64,000 nucleotides of DNA from assembly GCF_932526225.1 (NCBI RefSeq), contig NC_064034.1, positions 20,146,927 to 20,210,926 on the forward strand, read 5' to 3'. Made by a program: the position numbers and the translations under genes. This DNA is from Nematostella vectensis (Eukaryota > Cnidaria > Anthozoa > Actiniaria > Edwardsiidae). Below, piece after piece: positions 49,791-61,659 of the stretch; positions within the stretch are counted from its first letter, which is position 1; every line of letters starts with the position of its first letter. The notes beneath the pieces were generated by a model. It made no database searches and was not told the origin of the DNA. It worked only from the letters and a program-made list of their open reading frames with translations.

Positions 49791-51376
49791 TCAAAGTTCA
49801 TCATTGATGCTTGTGGATTCAAATCCATCATGGATTCCTGGTCTAAGGTGTCTCAGGATAATACTCTCAAAACTGCTTGGATTAAAAGAATGATTGAAAT
49901 ACTTCACAACAACACCTGCTCTGTTGACCAAATACTTGTTAAAATTCCAAATAGGGGGGAAACCAGTACTTTCTACCAGGAAATTATATAATGGGTGTGA
50001 GCCATCGCCAACTGTCTTAATCTTGGAAAACATGTCAAACTGCACGCCATAATAGTCGACAGCAAAGCGGTAGATCCCGTAGTTCCTTTTGGGCTCTTGC
50101 TTGCCAAACTGGTTACAAGGAAAGGCTAGTATGGCCAGCCCTTCCTTGGAGTATTTGTTGTGAAGGGCTACAAGCTCTCGATAGTTGACATCTGTGAACC
50201 CACACTCACTGGCCACATTGACAATTAGCACAACCTTAGTAAACAAAAACAAATTATCACAAACAACTACCAAGTAAACAAATACAAAATATAATTATCA
50301 AGAACTGCAAGTGAACAAAAACAAAACAAATTATCATAAACAATTTTTTTTTGGAAGCCTTGTGTTTTTGGCAGTCTCTTATTGGCTAGCACTAGAACCG
50401 ACATTGTAACTACCTAATGGCATCAGTGTCATATTCGGTGGTATACTTTATCTAGGTACTAATTCTGAATCAACAACATTGCAAAGCTCGTGAAGCCATT
50501 TAAACTTTCAAACCACAGATGTCAACTCCTTGTAGCAAGGCTACACAGTTCCTGCCAAATCAATTTTAATTGATATCTGAGACTTTAATTCCCATTCGAC
50601 TGATAAAAAAAGTGATTTAAGGTGGCTTCATATGGCGGTAATGTCCAATTTGCCATTTTGAACACTTTTTTGGCCTAAAAAAAACATGCAAATGGTAAAT
50701 TGACCCCTTTTTCCAGGACAAAAAATTTGAAAAAATAAATGGAAGCTAAAATTCACACTCACCTAGCTCTAGTACAATATATACAATTTGTGACCAATAT
50801 TTCATGTGACTATTTTATACATTCCAAACCGAAAAAGTCACAAGGTTTCTGTTACTTGTACTTCAGACGAATTTTATATACTTTATTTTAATACATAATT
50901 GTTTCTAATTTCTACATTTCTAACTGTCCTAAGCCAATCCATATTTTGTTATCCTACACCACGTATAACATTCACCCCTAGACACTGGTACTTGTACTGC
51001 GATTGAAAGATTACATGGGTTCCAGCAGCGCCACGTAGCCTTTGACAAGCAAACCTCACTGCATCAGATACAAACCAGTATTTTACAACAACAAGCAAAC
51101 GCCCCAAGTAACATGTTGTCTATTATTAGTAGCACTTTCAGTGAAGGGTAAAAAAAATTAATCCCCAATATAATAAAAGTCCTACATTCCTATAGTCGCG
51201 CGTGCGGTAATTCACGCGCCCTTTTCCCGGGATCGTACCTTTCCTCGATATTTCTCCATCGATACGTCCTGCCCGTGGATATCTTTGGCAGTGAAAGAGT
51301 AAAATTGTGAGCAGAAGCAGGGTTGTAAAAGCAACGTTGCTATCCCCAGGAGAAGAAATTGTTTACAAAGCTCCAT
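49791..51376 (-). CDS. ER-type glutathione peroxidase, GPX7/GPX8 group
   Basis: Two exons, 51239-51376 and 49791-50234, give 193 residues. The ATG at 51374-51376 opens a hydrophobic signal peptide (MELCKQFLLLGIATLLLQ, cleavage likely near FCS-QF). SFTAKDIHGQDVSMEKYRGK then leads into the thioredoxin fold. VNVASECGFTD holds the peroxidatic residue, Cys57, in place of selenocysteine. FPCNQFG provides the Gln and a second Cys, and WNF the Trp of the catalytic set. The C-terminus NDEL is a variant ER-retrieval signal, where human GPX7/8 end REDL/KEDL. No dimerising loop is present, as in that group. The likely role is peroxide-driven disulphide formation in the ER with PDI. It is convergent with Rictor and divergent from Cdc20. 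I cannot decide between GPX7 and GPX8 ancestry; no transmembrane anchor beyond the signal peptide argues for GPX7. Confidence 0.93.
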
Positions 51377-51653
51377 TTCGAGATGGGATGTTTTGAATGC
51401 GGTTTTTATGTTCGAGACGACAACCTAACGGCCAGGGGCCTGTGTACTAGTGCCATAGAAACCGGTCAAAGTTTTTCTCTATCATATGATTCTGACCAAT
51501 CAGCACTCAAGTTTTCTTTATCGACCAATCGGAATCGGCGTAGCGTAAACCGAGCTGTGGCAGCGCGTCTTTCGAAGTTTTGAATGAAAAAACTCATTTT
51601 CAACACAGCAAATTAAAATATTACCGACAAAAAATACTTTTATTATACCAGAA
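51377..51653. promoter_or_regulatory. Divergent promoter of GPX7/8-like and Cdc20, with CCAAT pair and CHR-like sites
   Basis: The 277 bases between the two start codons must drive both genes. Two CCAAT boxes lie at 51496-51500 and 51525-51529 (29 bp apart). TTCGAA (51571-51576) and TTTGAA (51579-51584) follow 42-50 bases downstream, before the Cdc20 ATG. In vertebrates G2/M genes such as CDC20 and CCNB1 are controlled by paired NF-Y CCAAT boxes upstream of a CHR element (TTTGAA/TTYGAA) bound by DREAM/MMB. The layout matches; regulation is inferred. Confidence 0.55.
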
Positions 51654-54600
51654 ATGTCGCATTTTAACTTCGAAACGGAGCTGAATGATCTTCTAAAGCT
51701 CGATGCACCGCTAGCGAAAGGTCCTGCACCGAGATGGCAGCGAAAAGCGAGCTCTGGTCGATCACAAACATCGCCACTCCGAAACTCTTCACGACTGAAC
51801 ACAAGCACAAAGACGCCTACAAAGACGCCGAAATCTTCGAATAAAACACCGCTCACGGCAAAAACTCCAAAGACGCCATCAGAAGACAGATTTATTGCTA
51901 ACAGAAGCAGTATGAACTTCGAGGCAAATTACTTTAAATTGGTTGCAAAGGGACCACAAGACGAAGAGAACGAAGCTGTTAGCCCGACCAAGCAAGACTT
52001 CCAAAAGAGCATGGCGGACAATTTGAACGGCAGCGAAATCAACGCAAGAATTCTTGCATATAAAAATAAAGCACCGACACCAAGAGAAGGTAAAGGAAGC
52101 CCTTCATTCAATTGTTAATTTAGTGAAAACTCGAGTCATTTAGCACGCGAGCAAATAAATTATCAGCCGCATTCTTTTGGAAGAGCGAGCGAGTTCGCGC
52201 TTTGATTTTCACTTACTACAGCACGCGCTGTGCTTTGTTTGAAAGCATGGATTCATTTGCATCTGTGATGTTTAAAAGCTATATGATTTAAATAATTCAT
52301 GACTACACTTAAATTTCCAGGTTATATGAACGATCTCCGAGTTCTGTACAGTCAGAGCAAAACGACCTCTGTGTCGAAGAAGAAGAACTGGCGACATGTT
52401 CCACAAGTCCCCGAGAGAATACTCGATGCTCCTGATCTCATCGATGACTATTGTAAGTAATGCTACCACAAACACTTGGATAGGCATATTCAGCTTCCTC
52501 GGTATCTTTCTCGAGCTTAAATAAATCTCATTTATTATTCCTGTGGTTACATATATGGTGGAAGAAATTTTTTTTTTTTTAGTTTAGGAACTTTTTTGGC
52601 CAATTCAAGAATCTGCCCTCTTCCTCCCCCCCCCCAATCCATTGAATATGACAATGATTTTTCTAGTGAATGTGGAATATGCATTCAACATCAAAGTTAG
52701 ATGTGTTAATTATTCATATTTAAATAATATATTTTTGCTCATTTCCAGATCTCAACTTACTGGACTGGAGTTGCAATAACCATCTTGCAGTTGCCCTTAG
52801 TGGGTTTGTGTACCTATGGAATGCCAGCTCTGGGGATATTGTCCAGCTTTGTAAGATGGACTCGCCTGACTCATATGTTGGTTCCGTCTCATGGATTGCT
52901 GAAGGAAACTACCTAGCCCTTGGTACTAGCGATGGTGCAGTCGAGGTAAATTTGTGCTGAGCTGGTCACTTTTTGTGGAAATATAACGTCAACATCAAAT
53001 ACTAGCCCAGCAACAAATATATGATTTTAAAATATTGCTATGGAGTAATGATTGTGTTACAATTAGGAACTTAAAAAACCCTTGGTTGAGAAAGTTTCGC
53101 AGATAGAACTGAAAATTTGATGTACAGTATCCCTTTTGAATTCCAGCTTTGGGATGTTGAAAGCCAAAAGAGGATCCGTAATATGACTGGTCACCCATCA
53201 AGAATAGGGGCCCTTTCATGGAACTCCTTTATTGTGTCCAGGTATGTAGACTACAATAAGATTAAGTTTTTTAGTGTTTCAGTACACATGGGGTGTGGTT
53301 AACCAGTGTCCCAACTCTGTATTGAGGTAGTTAAGTATACAATGACTTATAAGTCAGATGACTCAAGCATTTTTGCACTGAACTCTCACACTTTCAAACA
53401 ATTCTTGACTTGTTAACTGCATCTCCCAGCTGCCGCTAACATGATTTAATTAATAAATTTAATGTTTGCAGTGGTTGTCGGAGTGGTAAGATTCACCACC
53501 ATGATGTGCGAGCTGCAGAGCACCACGTCGCAACTCTGGACAAGCACACCCAGGAAGTTTGTGGCCTCAAGTGGTCACCCGACGGCAAATACCTGGCAAG
53601 TGGTGGCAACGATAATCTCCTGAACATCTGGGATGCAAACATCAGCGCTTCTGGCATCTCTACCAACTCACTCTTCTGCTTGTCCCAGCATCAGGCAGCG
53701 GTTAAGGTACAAATAATAATTATTCTTTTATTTGCTGGAGTGATGGTACTCCCTACATTATTAACAGTTTTACTGTGGTTGGATTACATCACAGTGCCAT
53801 TAGTCTGAAAACTACAATATCTTATAGGTTATATGGAACCCTCTGACAAAAAGGTTAATTATATGGTATTGTACCATCTTTTAGCATAAGACTGTCGCAT
53901 GACATGTCACATTTCTTAGCATAAGACTGTTGCATGACATGTCACATCTCTTAGCATAAGACTGTTGCATGACATGTCACATCTCTTAGCATAAGACTGT
54001 CACATGACATGTCACATCTCTTAGCATAAGACTGTTGCATGACATGTCACATCTCTTAGCATAAGACTGTTGCATGACATGTCACATCTCTTAGCATAAG
54101 ACTGTGACATTTCACATCTCTTAGCATAAGACTGTCACATGACATGTCACATCTCTTAGCATAAGACTGTCACATGACATGTCACATCTCTTAGCATAAG
54201 ACTGTCACATGACATGTCACATCTCTTAGCATAAGACTGTTGCATGACATGTCACATCTCTTAGCATAAGACTGTCACATGACATGTCACATCTCTTAGC
54301 ATAAGACTGTTGCATGACATGTCACATCTCTTAGCATAAGACTGTTGCATGACATGTCACATCTCTTAGCATAAGACTGTTGCATGACATGTCACATCTC
54401 TTAGCATAAGACTGTCGCATGACATGTCACATCTCTTAGCCTAAGACTGTTGCATGACATGTCACATCTCTTAGCATAAGACTGTTGCATGACATGTCAC
54501 ATCTCTTAGCATAAGACTGTTGCATGACATGTCACATCTCTTAGCATAAGACTGTTGCATGACATGTCACATCTCTTATTGTATGTTCTCCTCCCATTCC

Positions 54601-55213
54601 AGTGCAATATAAAGATTTGTATTTAAATTGCGTTTCCACATCTCTAGGCATTGGACTGGTGTCCATTCCAGCGTAACGTCCTGGCAAGTGGTGGTGGCAC
54701 AGCAGACAGACAGATCAAGTTCTGGAATGCTTCTACTGGTAGCTGCCTCAATAGCATTGACACAAAGTCTCAGGTAAATATCAGATAATCTGACATAAAT
54801 ACAGATCCTAGAGTTCGATAAGGGAGACAGATGCAAGATGAATACAGCAATATTAATATTGTAACATGGTTCCCCCATGGTTCCACCACTGATTAATACA
54901 GTTCATTCACATTTCTCAGGTGTGTTCAATCCTGTGGTCCAAGGAATACAAGGAACTTATTTCTAGTCATGGGTATGCCCAAAACCAATTGATTGTCTGG
55001 AAATACCCAAGCATGACCAAGATGACTGAGCTGACTGGCCATTCTTGCCGTGTCCTGCATATGGCGATGAGTCCAGATGGCCAGACAGTGGTGTCCGCGG
55101 CAGCTGATGAGACACTAAGACTCTGGAAGTGCTTTACCACTGATCCCACCAAGAAAAAGGCAAAGACTGCAAGCTTTAGTAGTAGTTCGATCATAAGACA
55201 GGGCATTCGCTAG
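51654..55213 (+). CDS. CDC20: Cdc20, APC/C co-activator (8 exons)
   Basis: Exons 51654-52089, 52321-52452, 52749-52945, 53147-53241, 53472-53706, 54648-54773 and 54920-55213 total 1,515 nt (504 residues; human 499). Counting these gives seven exons; no eighth is needed. The N-terminus has the C-box DRFIANR (usual DR-F/Y-I-P-x-R; Ala replaces Pro here). A Thr-Pro-rich stretch with repeated KTPTKTPK offers CDK sites. The Mad2-binding region is near KILAY-like [15 protein letters not shown]. Seven WD40 repeats follow (for example [42 protein letters not shown]). The protein ends in the Ile-Arg tail that docks on APC3. It recruits substrates such as securin and cyclin B to the APC/C at metaphase. 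The start is fixed by the conserved [10 protein letters not shown]-type N-terminus. Confidence 0.97.
53874..54577 (+). repeat. 35-bp minisatellite in a Cdc20 intron, acceptor-like unit
   Basis: About 20 copies of CATCTCTTAGCATAAGACTG plus TTGCATGACATGTCA. The core CACATCTCTTAG|CATAAGACTG resembles the true acceptor of the next exon, CACATCTCTAG|GCATTGGACTGG at 54647/54648, 70 bases past the array. Derivation from that junction is likely but less exact than in Rictor. Confidence 0.93.
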
Positions 55214-55638
55214 ATAAAAAGACTTAAGTGGATGATTATTGAATGTATTAGTTTGTTTTATAGTCAGGATTATAAAAAATGTATAATTTTGACACCATAT
55301 ACAGTACATTTCATGTGTCATTTCAAATACAAATGAAGATAAAATATTACATTTCAAGATTACTTGCACACGATTAGGAGATGGTGTCCAAATTTGACCT
55401 ATGATAATCAAATTGTACATAATATATTCTTCCCTGGGTAATAGTGGTTATTTAGGATATTGAGGGAAGAAAAATTAGGCAATTATTATTTCTATGTTTA
55501 CATCAACAATATTAAGGGACTTCACCCTTGGGCTTACTTAAGATAGCATCATTTAAGATGCATAAAGTACTTTTAAAATGTTGAAGGTTAGAAAGCATTT
55601 AAAATTCTAGGAAAAAAAATTCAAATAAGTTTATTGTA

Positions 55639-55644
55639 AATAAA
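55639..55644 (+). promoter_or_regulatory. Candidate poly(A) signal of Cdc20
   Basis: AATAAA 426 bases after the Cdc20 stop codon, in the convergent gap to TRAPPC5. The gap 55,214-56,236 contains no other recognised feature. Confidence 0.35.
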
Positions 55645-56236
55645 AAGGGAATTTACATGGTTGTAATGCTTGTTATACTTAATAGATGGCTGTTATCTGT
55701 CGTCCTATAATAATATAATCCAACACTAAACTCATACACCCCTGGAACTCATTAGTTTTCACTGTTTGTTTTTTACTAAAAAAAAAAAATTCTGTTACTA
55801 GCCTGCGTGCAGCCGGAAATAGTTCGCAGATTATTCTGTTACATTCTGACAAACTTTCCCCTGTTCCTTAAAGAATGTCAATCAACCACTCCTTTGTTAT
55901 TGTTTATCATTGAAAATACAGAGGTTTATTCACAAGAACTTCAAAATAACAATCTAAAAATTAAGTCTAATACATTATTGATGATATTTGATTGAAAACA
56001 TCTCGGTTACTCTTTTGAATTAGCTGATGGGAATGGATGCTTGTGTGACTGCATAAAACAGCGGCTTGATTGGCTTTCTTTAAACTCATATTTGTCAAAC
56101 TCTACACTTACTCAAAAATTACCATTTTAATGTTACATTCCTTTGATTCAGATTACTAAGTTTTCTTTTCACAGGAATGCTCAGTTGGGATTAGCTTTTG
56201 TTAGATTTGAGATAAAATAATTGATATTTGTAGCAG

Positions 56237-59200
56237 TTATCTTGCGTCCATTGTCTTCTCTCTAGCAATGACGGACTCCTCAAACTTGACCATGAGGGTG
56301 GTGCCTTTATGCCAATGGGCTGTGACTTTTGCAGGCTGAAAATAAAATTAGCATTGAACATTTAATGCAATAAAGACTGATACAAAGTAGGCAATTGAAT
56401 ACCTAATGCAACAAGGACTAATTTTGAGTGGAGGTCCCATCCTCATTTGTGTTAGAGACCACCTGTATTCATAAGTGGACAAAAGTGATAAATACTTACA
56501 AAGTTACATCCATGTAGTACTGCTTCAACTATCCCAGCCACAAATGATGCGCAATTTAGACTCCCTGAGAGGTATTAAAAGATGCATAATAAGTTACATA
56601 TTAAAAATAATGAATGTTTGTAGCTTTGTTTGTAACTTATTGAGGTTGATTCTCATTAAGGGTGTTCGGAATTTAGGTGTTATGCGACCTTGGTTGCTAC
56701 GCTGATGTGCGCTCTTGCAATTTAGGCGGGAAAAAATCGCTTCCGGTTTGAAAATGGCAGGCTTTTCAAGGCACGCACGGGTTTGTTTACAAACTTTTCG
56801 CCTGTTAAAAATGTTTCATTATCCCCCTTTTGCAACAAGATGTCTCGTTTTTAAAGGGACTATTTTATATACAATTTATCATTATCATATGCTAAAATGC
56901 CGCCAACTGGGCGTAGCAAAAAAAGGAAAAGAGGAACAACATGATCTTGATCATGTTAAAATGCAGTACGCAAGAAGATCTAAGCCTGAGATGCGGCTTG
57001 TTAATGCCCGATTTTCGCTAAAATCCATGAGTCCACTCAAACAATCAAAACAACCAGTGCCTGTGAACCTTTTTCCAGTATATCCAACATTGTTAGCGTG
57101 GTAAAACATTATTTTCCGTGCAATTGTGAGTCCCAAAACAAAACATGGCAGATTGTGCCATGCACTAGATTTGTGGCTAAGAAGCCGCTCCAAAAAATAG
57201 TCTGTGCCACAGCCCCAGCATTATAAACGACTTCTGGTCGCACAAAAAAGGTAAAATGGCACCCTAAATTTTTAAAATCATGACAATTTTTTGTACAAAA
57301 ATATTGTTTAACCTTTTTTGTTAAAAACTGAGCATGGAATAAGGCATACCGATCAAAATGAAAAACATATGACCAAAATATCCCAATGGCTTGCACATTT
57401 TAATTAAAATTGGTCTGAAAAATTGATTTTTCCGTATTTTTTCAAATCCATGCTCACGTTTGTTCAGAAAGAAATTATGAATACTCTGGACTAAAAATCC
57501 TTTGAAAAAAAAAAATTCAAGGAAAGGCAAATAAAAGCTTTTTCTGCTGTGATGACGTCACCTAATGACGTCATTTTAAACATAACCATTAAGTTGACTG
57601 TAGTTATTTACAAAAGATTTCCAGGTGGATACCAGGATTGGCTGAGGGGTGCACAGTCATTGCTATCTTATGGAAAAAGCATAGTATTTGAAGATTTCTT
57701 AAGAAATTACCTTCTTTTTGGTGGCCATTGCACCCTACCCCCCCCCCCTTGTGGTATGCGCCTGATTGCATACTTGAATTCTTGAATTCCTACCTTTGTC
57801 TTTCGGAACTGAAATAAATCTGTTGACAAGTGGCTCTTTCTCTATAATGTAATCTAACGGTAGTTAAGGAATACAAAATATATAATGTTCACTTGGGTGT
57901 TGTGTACATAACCAAGCCAATAAGAAGCAAGCCATAAAGGATACAAGTCTTGTCATCATCATTGGCTTGCTCCAGTTTATCAGCCTCCTTGCCAAACAAG
58001 GACTGAAAAATATGAACACACACTCTTCTTAAAATTGCCTGAACCCAGAGTGCCTGACTAGATTCCTAGTAGTCACCTCTGTTTAGAGAATTTCACTCAC
58101 AGGGGAATCTAGCCTAAGACTTTCCACGACTCCTTCAATGACTCTTTTCTAGCAGAGGTCTCTCAATAATCAAAATAGTACCCTAACAGCAAGCATAATA
58201 GCTTTGCCATTATTCTTTAGAGAAAGGCGTAGAAAAAGGGTAGAGGGGTTGGCTTTATGAAGACTATTTGATAGGCTTAAAATGCTTGTAACATGCCATG
58301 ATATACTTCACCTTCCATAAGACAGATTTAATGAAGAGTAGGATGTTTAAGACCCTGACTTCCCTCTTAAGTCCCTTCTCACGTAGTACTAGCACATCAA
58401 GAATCCTGGCTCCAACATGCTGCCCAAGATCTGACAGCCTAGGGAAGAATGGCATGATTAGATTTTTCATGCAAGCAGTCTGAGGGCGTTCTTATTATCT
58501 TCTAATTATGGGGAGGCGCTTATTCAGCTTTACTATTCAATACCCGCTCTTGTTAGATGTCGTCTTTTGGCTACGCATCTATGTGCAAATGTTTACCACC
58601 CCTCCCCTTGTATAGATAAAGTTTATCAAATATCTAAACACCATAGACAACGTGTTATCTGTATGTTGGCTAAGTGTAGACAACATGAAATGTCAGCTAC
58701 GTGTCTGCACGTCAAATTGTATCCACCCGTCCCCTGTTCATTGTTTAAACTTATTTAGCAAAGTTAAGTTATTTATGACAAGAAGAAAAGCATAGCGAAG
58801 TTCATTTTAATAATTAAAAAGTAGACAACATGAAGGTGAAGTTATCTTTATGTCGGCTATGCGTCAAATGTTATCCACCCCTCTCTTGGTCTCTGTTTGT
58901 GTGTGTTTTTTAATTTTAGCCGACACTGGATGAGGCTTTTCATTGTCTTTTGGATTGTAGATGCTTTCGACATCGTTCATGAATACCCAGAAAAAATTCT
59001 TTTTGTCTGTTTACATAATGCCAAATGAATTCTGCCAAATTTGACAAGTAATGTTCTTTCTTTCACCAGCTATTTTTCATCTGGCACCAGTGCCCCTCGA
59101 TCTTGTTTGTGTGGAAGCATCTTCATTCATGAACTCATTCGAGTGGTTCATCATCTATGTCTCTATGGTTTGCTAAGTTGATGTAAACTCTTCAACAGTC

Positions 59201-61553
59201 TGAAACAATCGTCATCCCTAGCCTGATCCACAAACGAAAGGGCACCTTTTAGTTTCCCCATGTTTTTCGACCTACTGAACAAAATATTGAAGTCAGATGA
59301 CAAGAATGCTATGGGCGGTGCCTAGCTTCTCTGCAAACTGTTTTCTGGTGAAAGTGTTTCGGATAGTTCTGCCACCGAGAAGAAACGAGAAATCTCTGCT
59401 AATGTAACAGTTACCATCACTGAAACCACACAAGTTCCATTTGCAGCAAGGTAAATTGCCAGAATGGACCAAGGCCAAGGCCTTCTGGACAGGTTCCTTT
59501 TCCTTTTTCTGCCATGCCTTCGACCCGCCATCAAGGGAACAGCAACCGCTGTGGAATGGTTGAAAGACCAGCCTCTACAAGATGTCAATGACAATGTTGT
59601 AGATACGTTCAAACAGCACTGAGAGCAACACATAATGAATTCATTTCCATATCAAGACACTCTCCAACTCAATGCTCTGCAAACGGCTGAGATTCAAAAA
59701 AATAAACGAGGCAATCCAAGAAGAAAACTCCATTCCTAAGTGCAAGAAGATGGACATAATTAAGAAGGTGGCAGCGGCACTCCACATCTTCAACCACGTT
59801 GCTGGGTCTCTTCTGGACGAACAGAAACTCAACCCAACGGTACCTGCCATAGAGGCCGAGTCTGTGTAGTGAGCAGAGAAGCTCATACTATATGCTGATT
59901 CGCAAAAGCAATTTGAGACAGAGGTAAGTCTGATATTGATAAAACTCATTGTTGGCGTTAAAACTTATATATCCGCTTCAACATCTCATGTCCATCATGT
60001 CATGGAAAAAAAACAAAGTTCCAACGCAAATAGCCCCAACAACATACTGTTATCTAAATAATGTGACTGCTGACTGGGTCTATTTAATTTGTGCATGGAT
60101 ATGCATTAAATCATTCGCAAAAGGTCTCCACCTGTATTCTAGCAATTATATTTATCTTTGTTAACATCTTTGTATTTTTTTTTTATTATCTTTTACAGTT
60201 TATTGACACCTGCGGGTAGGCTGTGTGGATAACGAGGCCACGCAACCCCGAATTAAAGATGTCAAGGCCACCATTCTCAGCTTTAACGGTGCCATTGTCA
60301 CATATTGTGGCTTCCAGCAGTTTGGCCGAGCGCATTGGAGTTTATGGCAAACACATACCGGTCCATGTCATTAGGTAAGTATGGCCGACAAGAGGGTTTG
60401 TCAAGACGGCGCCAGCCAACATTGCTTGGGACCTCTGCGAGCCTCACTCGTACCCAAAGGAGCAGAACGTAGCGAAGAATATCCTGACAGTCCACTCATT
60501 GGTGGGAGCACAGATCTGACAGGCCCTCACAAACGCAGGACATGTTGCCACCGACTTTTTTAGTTTCGATTCCAGTTTCATGGAAACAACTTTCCATTTT
60601 TATCTGACTTTAATTTTGACAGGTGACCTTTCTAACATATTGTAGATTACCTTAATTTGATATTTATATAGATTATAGTTCCAATACAAACATAAATTTG
60701 TTATATATTATTGTATTTGTGAACTTTCAACAATTGTTTTGTCTAGGTGTTTGTTCCAACAATTTCAAGTGGATTTGCCAACATGTTTATTCGTATAGAA
60801 CTTTATAGACTTCAATTAAAATTTATCATTGTTTATCATTGAAATGATCAGGTTGGGTTAAGGTTAGGGTTATGTCTATTTCATCTGAGCACGCATACAT
60901 GCGTAGCCACTTATACATTTGCTTCATTTTTTTTATGTAGACCATGCCTCCCATTGTATATTTGACGTGAGCATGCGTACATACACGCATATACACTTAT
61001 ACATTTGCTTTGTTCTTAAAAGATGATGTTCAGGATATGAAGACCACCCTCCCCTTGAATCTTTGACGTGAGCATGCGTACACACATAGCCATTTATACA
61101 TTATATAAAGACCACGTAGGAATCCACGAATAGCATTGCATTACCATCCGCGTTTTTTTTTTTTTTTCTTTTGCGGGGTATTTACTTCGATCAATAACAG
61201 TATCTATTAAGTATTCTATCTCTCTAATCGCAGTGGTTGTAGAGAGCTATAATGAGATTTCATCATTTGGAGTTCCCTGATGCGGTTAAATGGTACAGAA
61301 GTCTACTAAAATGCCTAATGCTTACTTTGTCTGTAGTTCGGGGACTGTAAACACCCGATTCTGACAGTATTGAGTCATTTCCGAGAACAACAGCGCAAAC
61401 GTGCTCACATTGATCTAGAGAAGAGAAATAAACATCTCAACACAGCACGCTATGTGTAGAGCATGTCCAATAAGTGATCACCTCATTTCTGCCTTTGCTG
61501 AGCGGCCGGTCGAGGATATTCGGCGTTCGACTTTTGCCAATGCGAGCCTCCAT
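56237..61553 (-). CDS. TRAPPC5: TRAPPC5 (Trs31), TRAPP complex core subunit (7 exons)
   Basis: Exons in transcription order: 61482-61553, 61326-61414, 58312-58438, 57945-58002, 57794-57853, 56500-56564, 56237-56335. They total 570 nt (189 residues; human 188) with matching phases. Diagnostic stretches include MEARIGKSRTPNILDRPL, STFALLFSEMTQYCQNRV, LGQHVGARILDVLVLREKG, SLFGKEADKLEQANDDDK, YIIEKEPLVNRFISVPK and KVTAHWHKGTTLMVKF. TRAPPC5 is a Bet3-family subunit of the TRAPP complexes, which activate Rab GTPases in ER-Golgi traffic and autophagy. It is divergent from ABITRAM (106 bp between start codons) and convergent with Cdc20. Intron 2 (58,439-61,325) holds a decayed DUF3987-like mobile ORF on the opposite strand, and intron 5 holds a MITE-like repeat. 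All splice sites are GT-AG and no lesion is seen. Confidence 0.96.
56565..57600. other. TRAPPC5 intron 5, left part: no gene
   Basis: A 129-codon ORF (56715-57104, +) and several minus-strand ORFs show no family resemblance. A short MPPTGRSKKRKRG start near 56,898 looks like the beginning of a transposase-type protein, but nothing follows. It may be an internally deleted DNA transposon. Confidence 0.3.
57624..57764. repeat. Dispersed MITE-like repeat, copy 2 (TRAPPC5 intron 5)
   Basis: Shares ATACCAGGATTGGCTGAGGG and CTTATGGAAAAAGCATAGTA with the copy in Rictor intron 17, and ends with GGTATGCGCCTG, the degenerate inverse of its start. A C-homopolymer lies near its right end. Confidence 0.7.
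59240..60364 (+). pseudogene. Decayed DUF3987-like (primase/helicase-type) mobile ORF in TRAPPC5 intron 2
   Basis: Several frames on the plus strand read as one broken protein: LLNKILKSDDKNAMGGA, LLCKLFSGESVSDSS, TTQVPFAAR, then DQGQGLLDRFLFLFLPCLRP, then KKVAAALHIFNHVAGSLLDE, and after a gap PRIKDVKATILSFNGAIVTY. Order and motifs resemble DUF3987 proteins (GLLDRFL near the ATPase C-terminus, ALHIFNHV helical region), found in phages and in mobile genes of some invertebrates. Multiple stops and frame changes show it is dead. Assignment rests on remembered motif similarity and should be treated as tentative. Confidence 0.4.
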
Positions 61554-61659
61554 CTTGGATTTTTTTTTAAGCTGGGTAACCACGCAAGGAAACATCAGGC
61601 CTGGTTAGTAAATCAAGCTGAAAATCAGGCGCGGTCGCTATGCGTCCTGACTTTCAAAG
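61554..61659. promoter_or_regulatory. Divergent promoter TRAPPC5 / ABITRAM with YY1-like start-site motifs
   Basis: Only 106 bases separate the two start codons. Both initiators sit in a YY1-type sequence: CCAAGATGGAGGC for TRAPPC5 (minus strand) and TCAAAGATGGCGGAC for ABITRAM. In animals AAGATGGCGGC is a common TATA-less promoter element overlapping the ATG of housekeeping genes. No TATA box is visible. Confidence 0.55.

Noticed and set aside
51654-55213. An eighth Cdc20 exon
   Set aside because: Seven exons already give an unbroken 504-residue protein with both termini; the heading count of eight in the Cdc20 entry should be read as seven.
56715-57104. 129-codon ORF inside TRAPPC5 intron 5
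   Set aside because: No recognisable domain, no splice context, and composition unlike the confirmed genes.
61326-61440. Apparent plus-strand exon ending in RNKHLNTARYV
   Set aside because: The opposite strand encodes the conserved TRAPPC5 segment FALLFSEMTQYCQNRV in phase with its neighbours, so the plus reading is a shadow.
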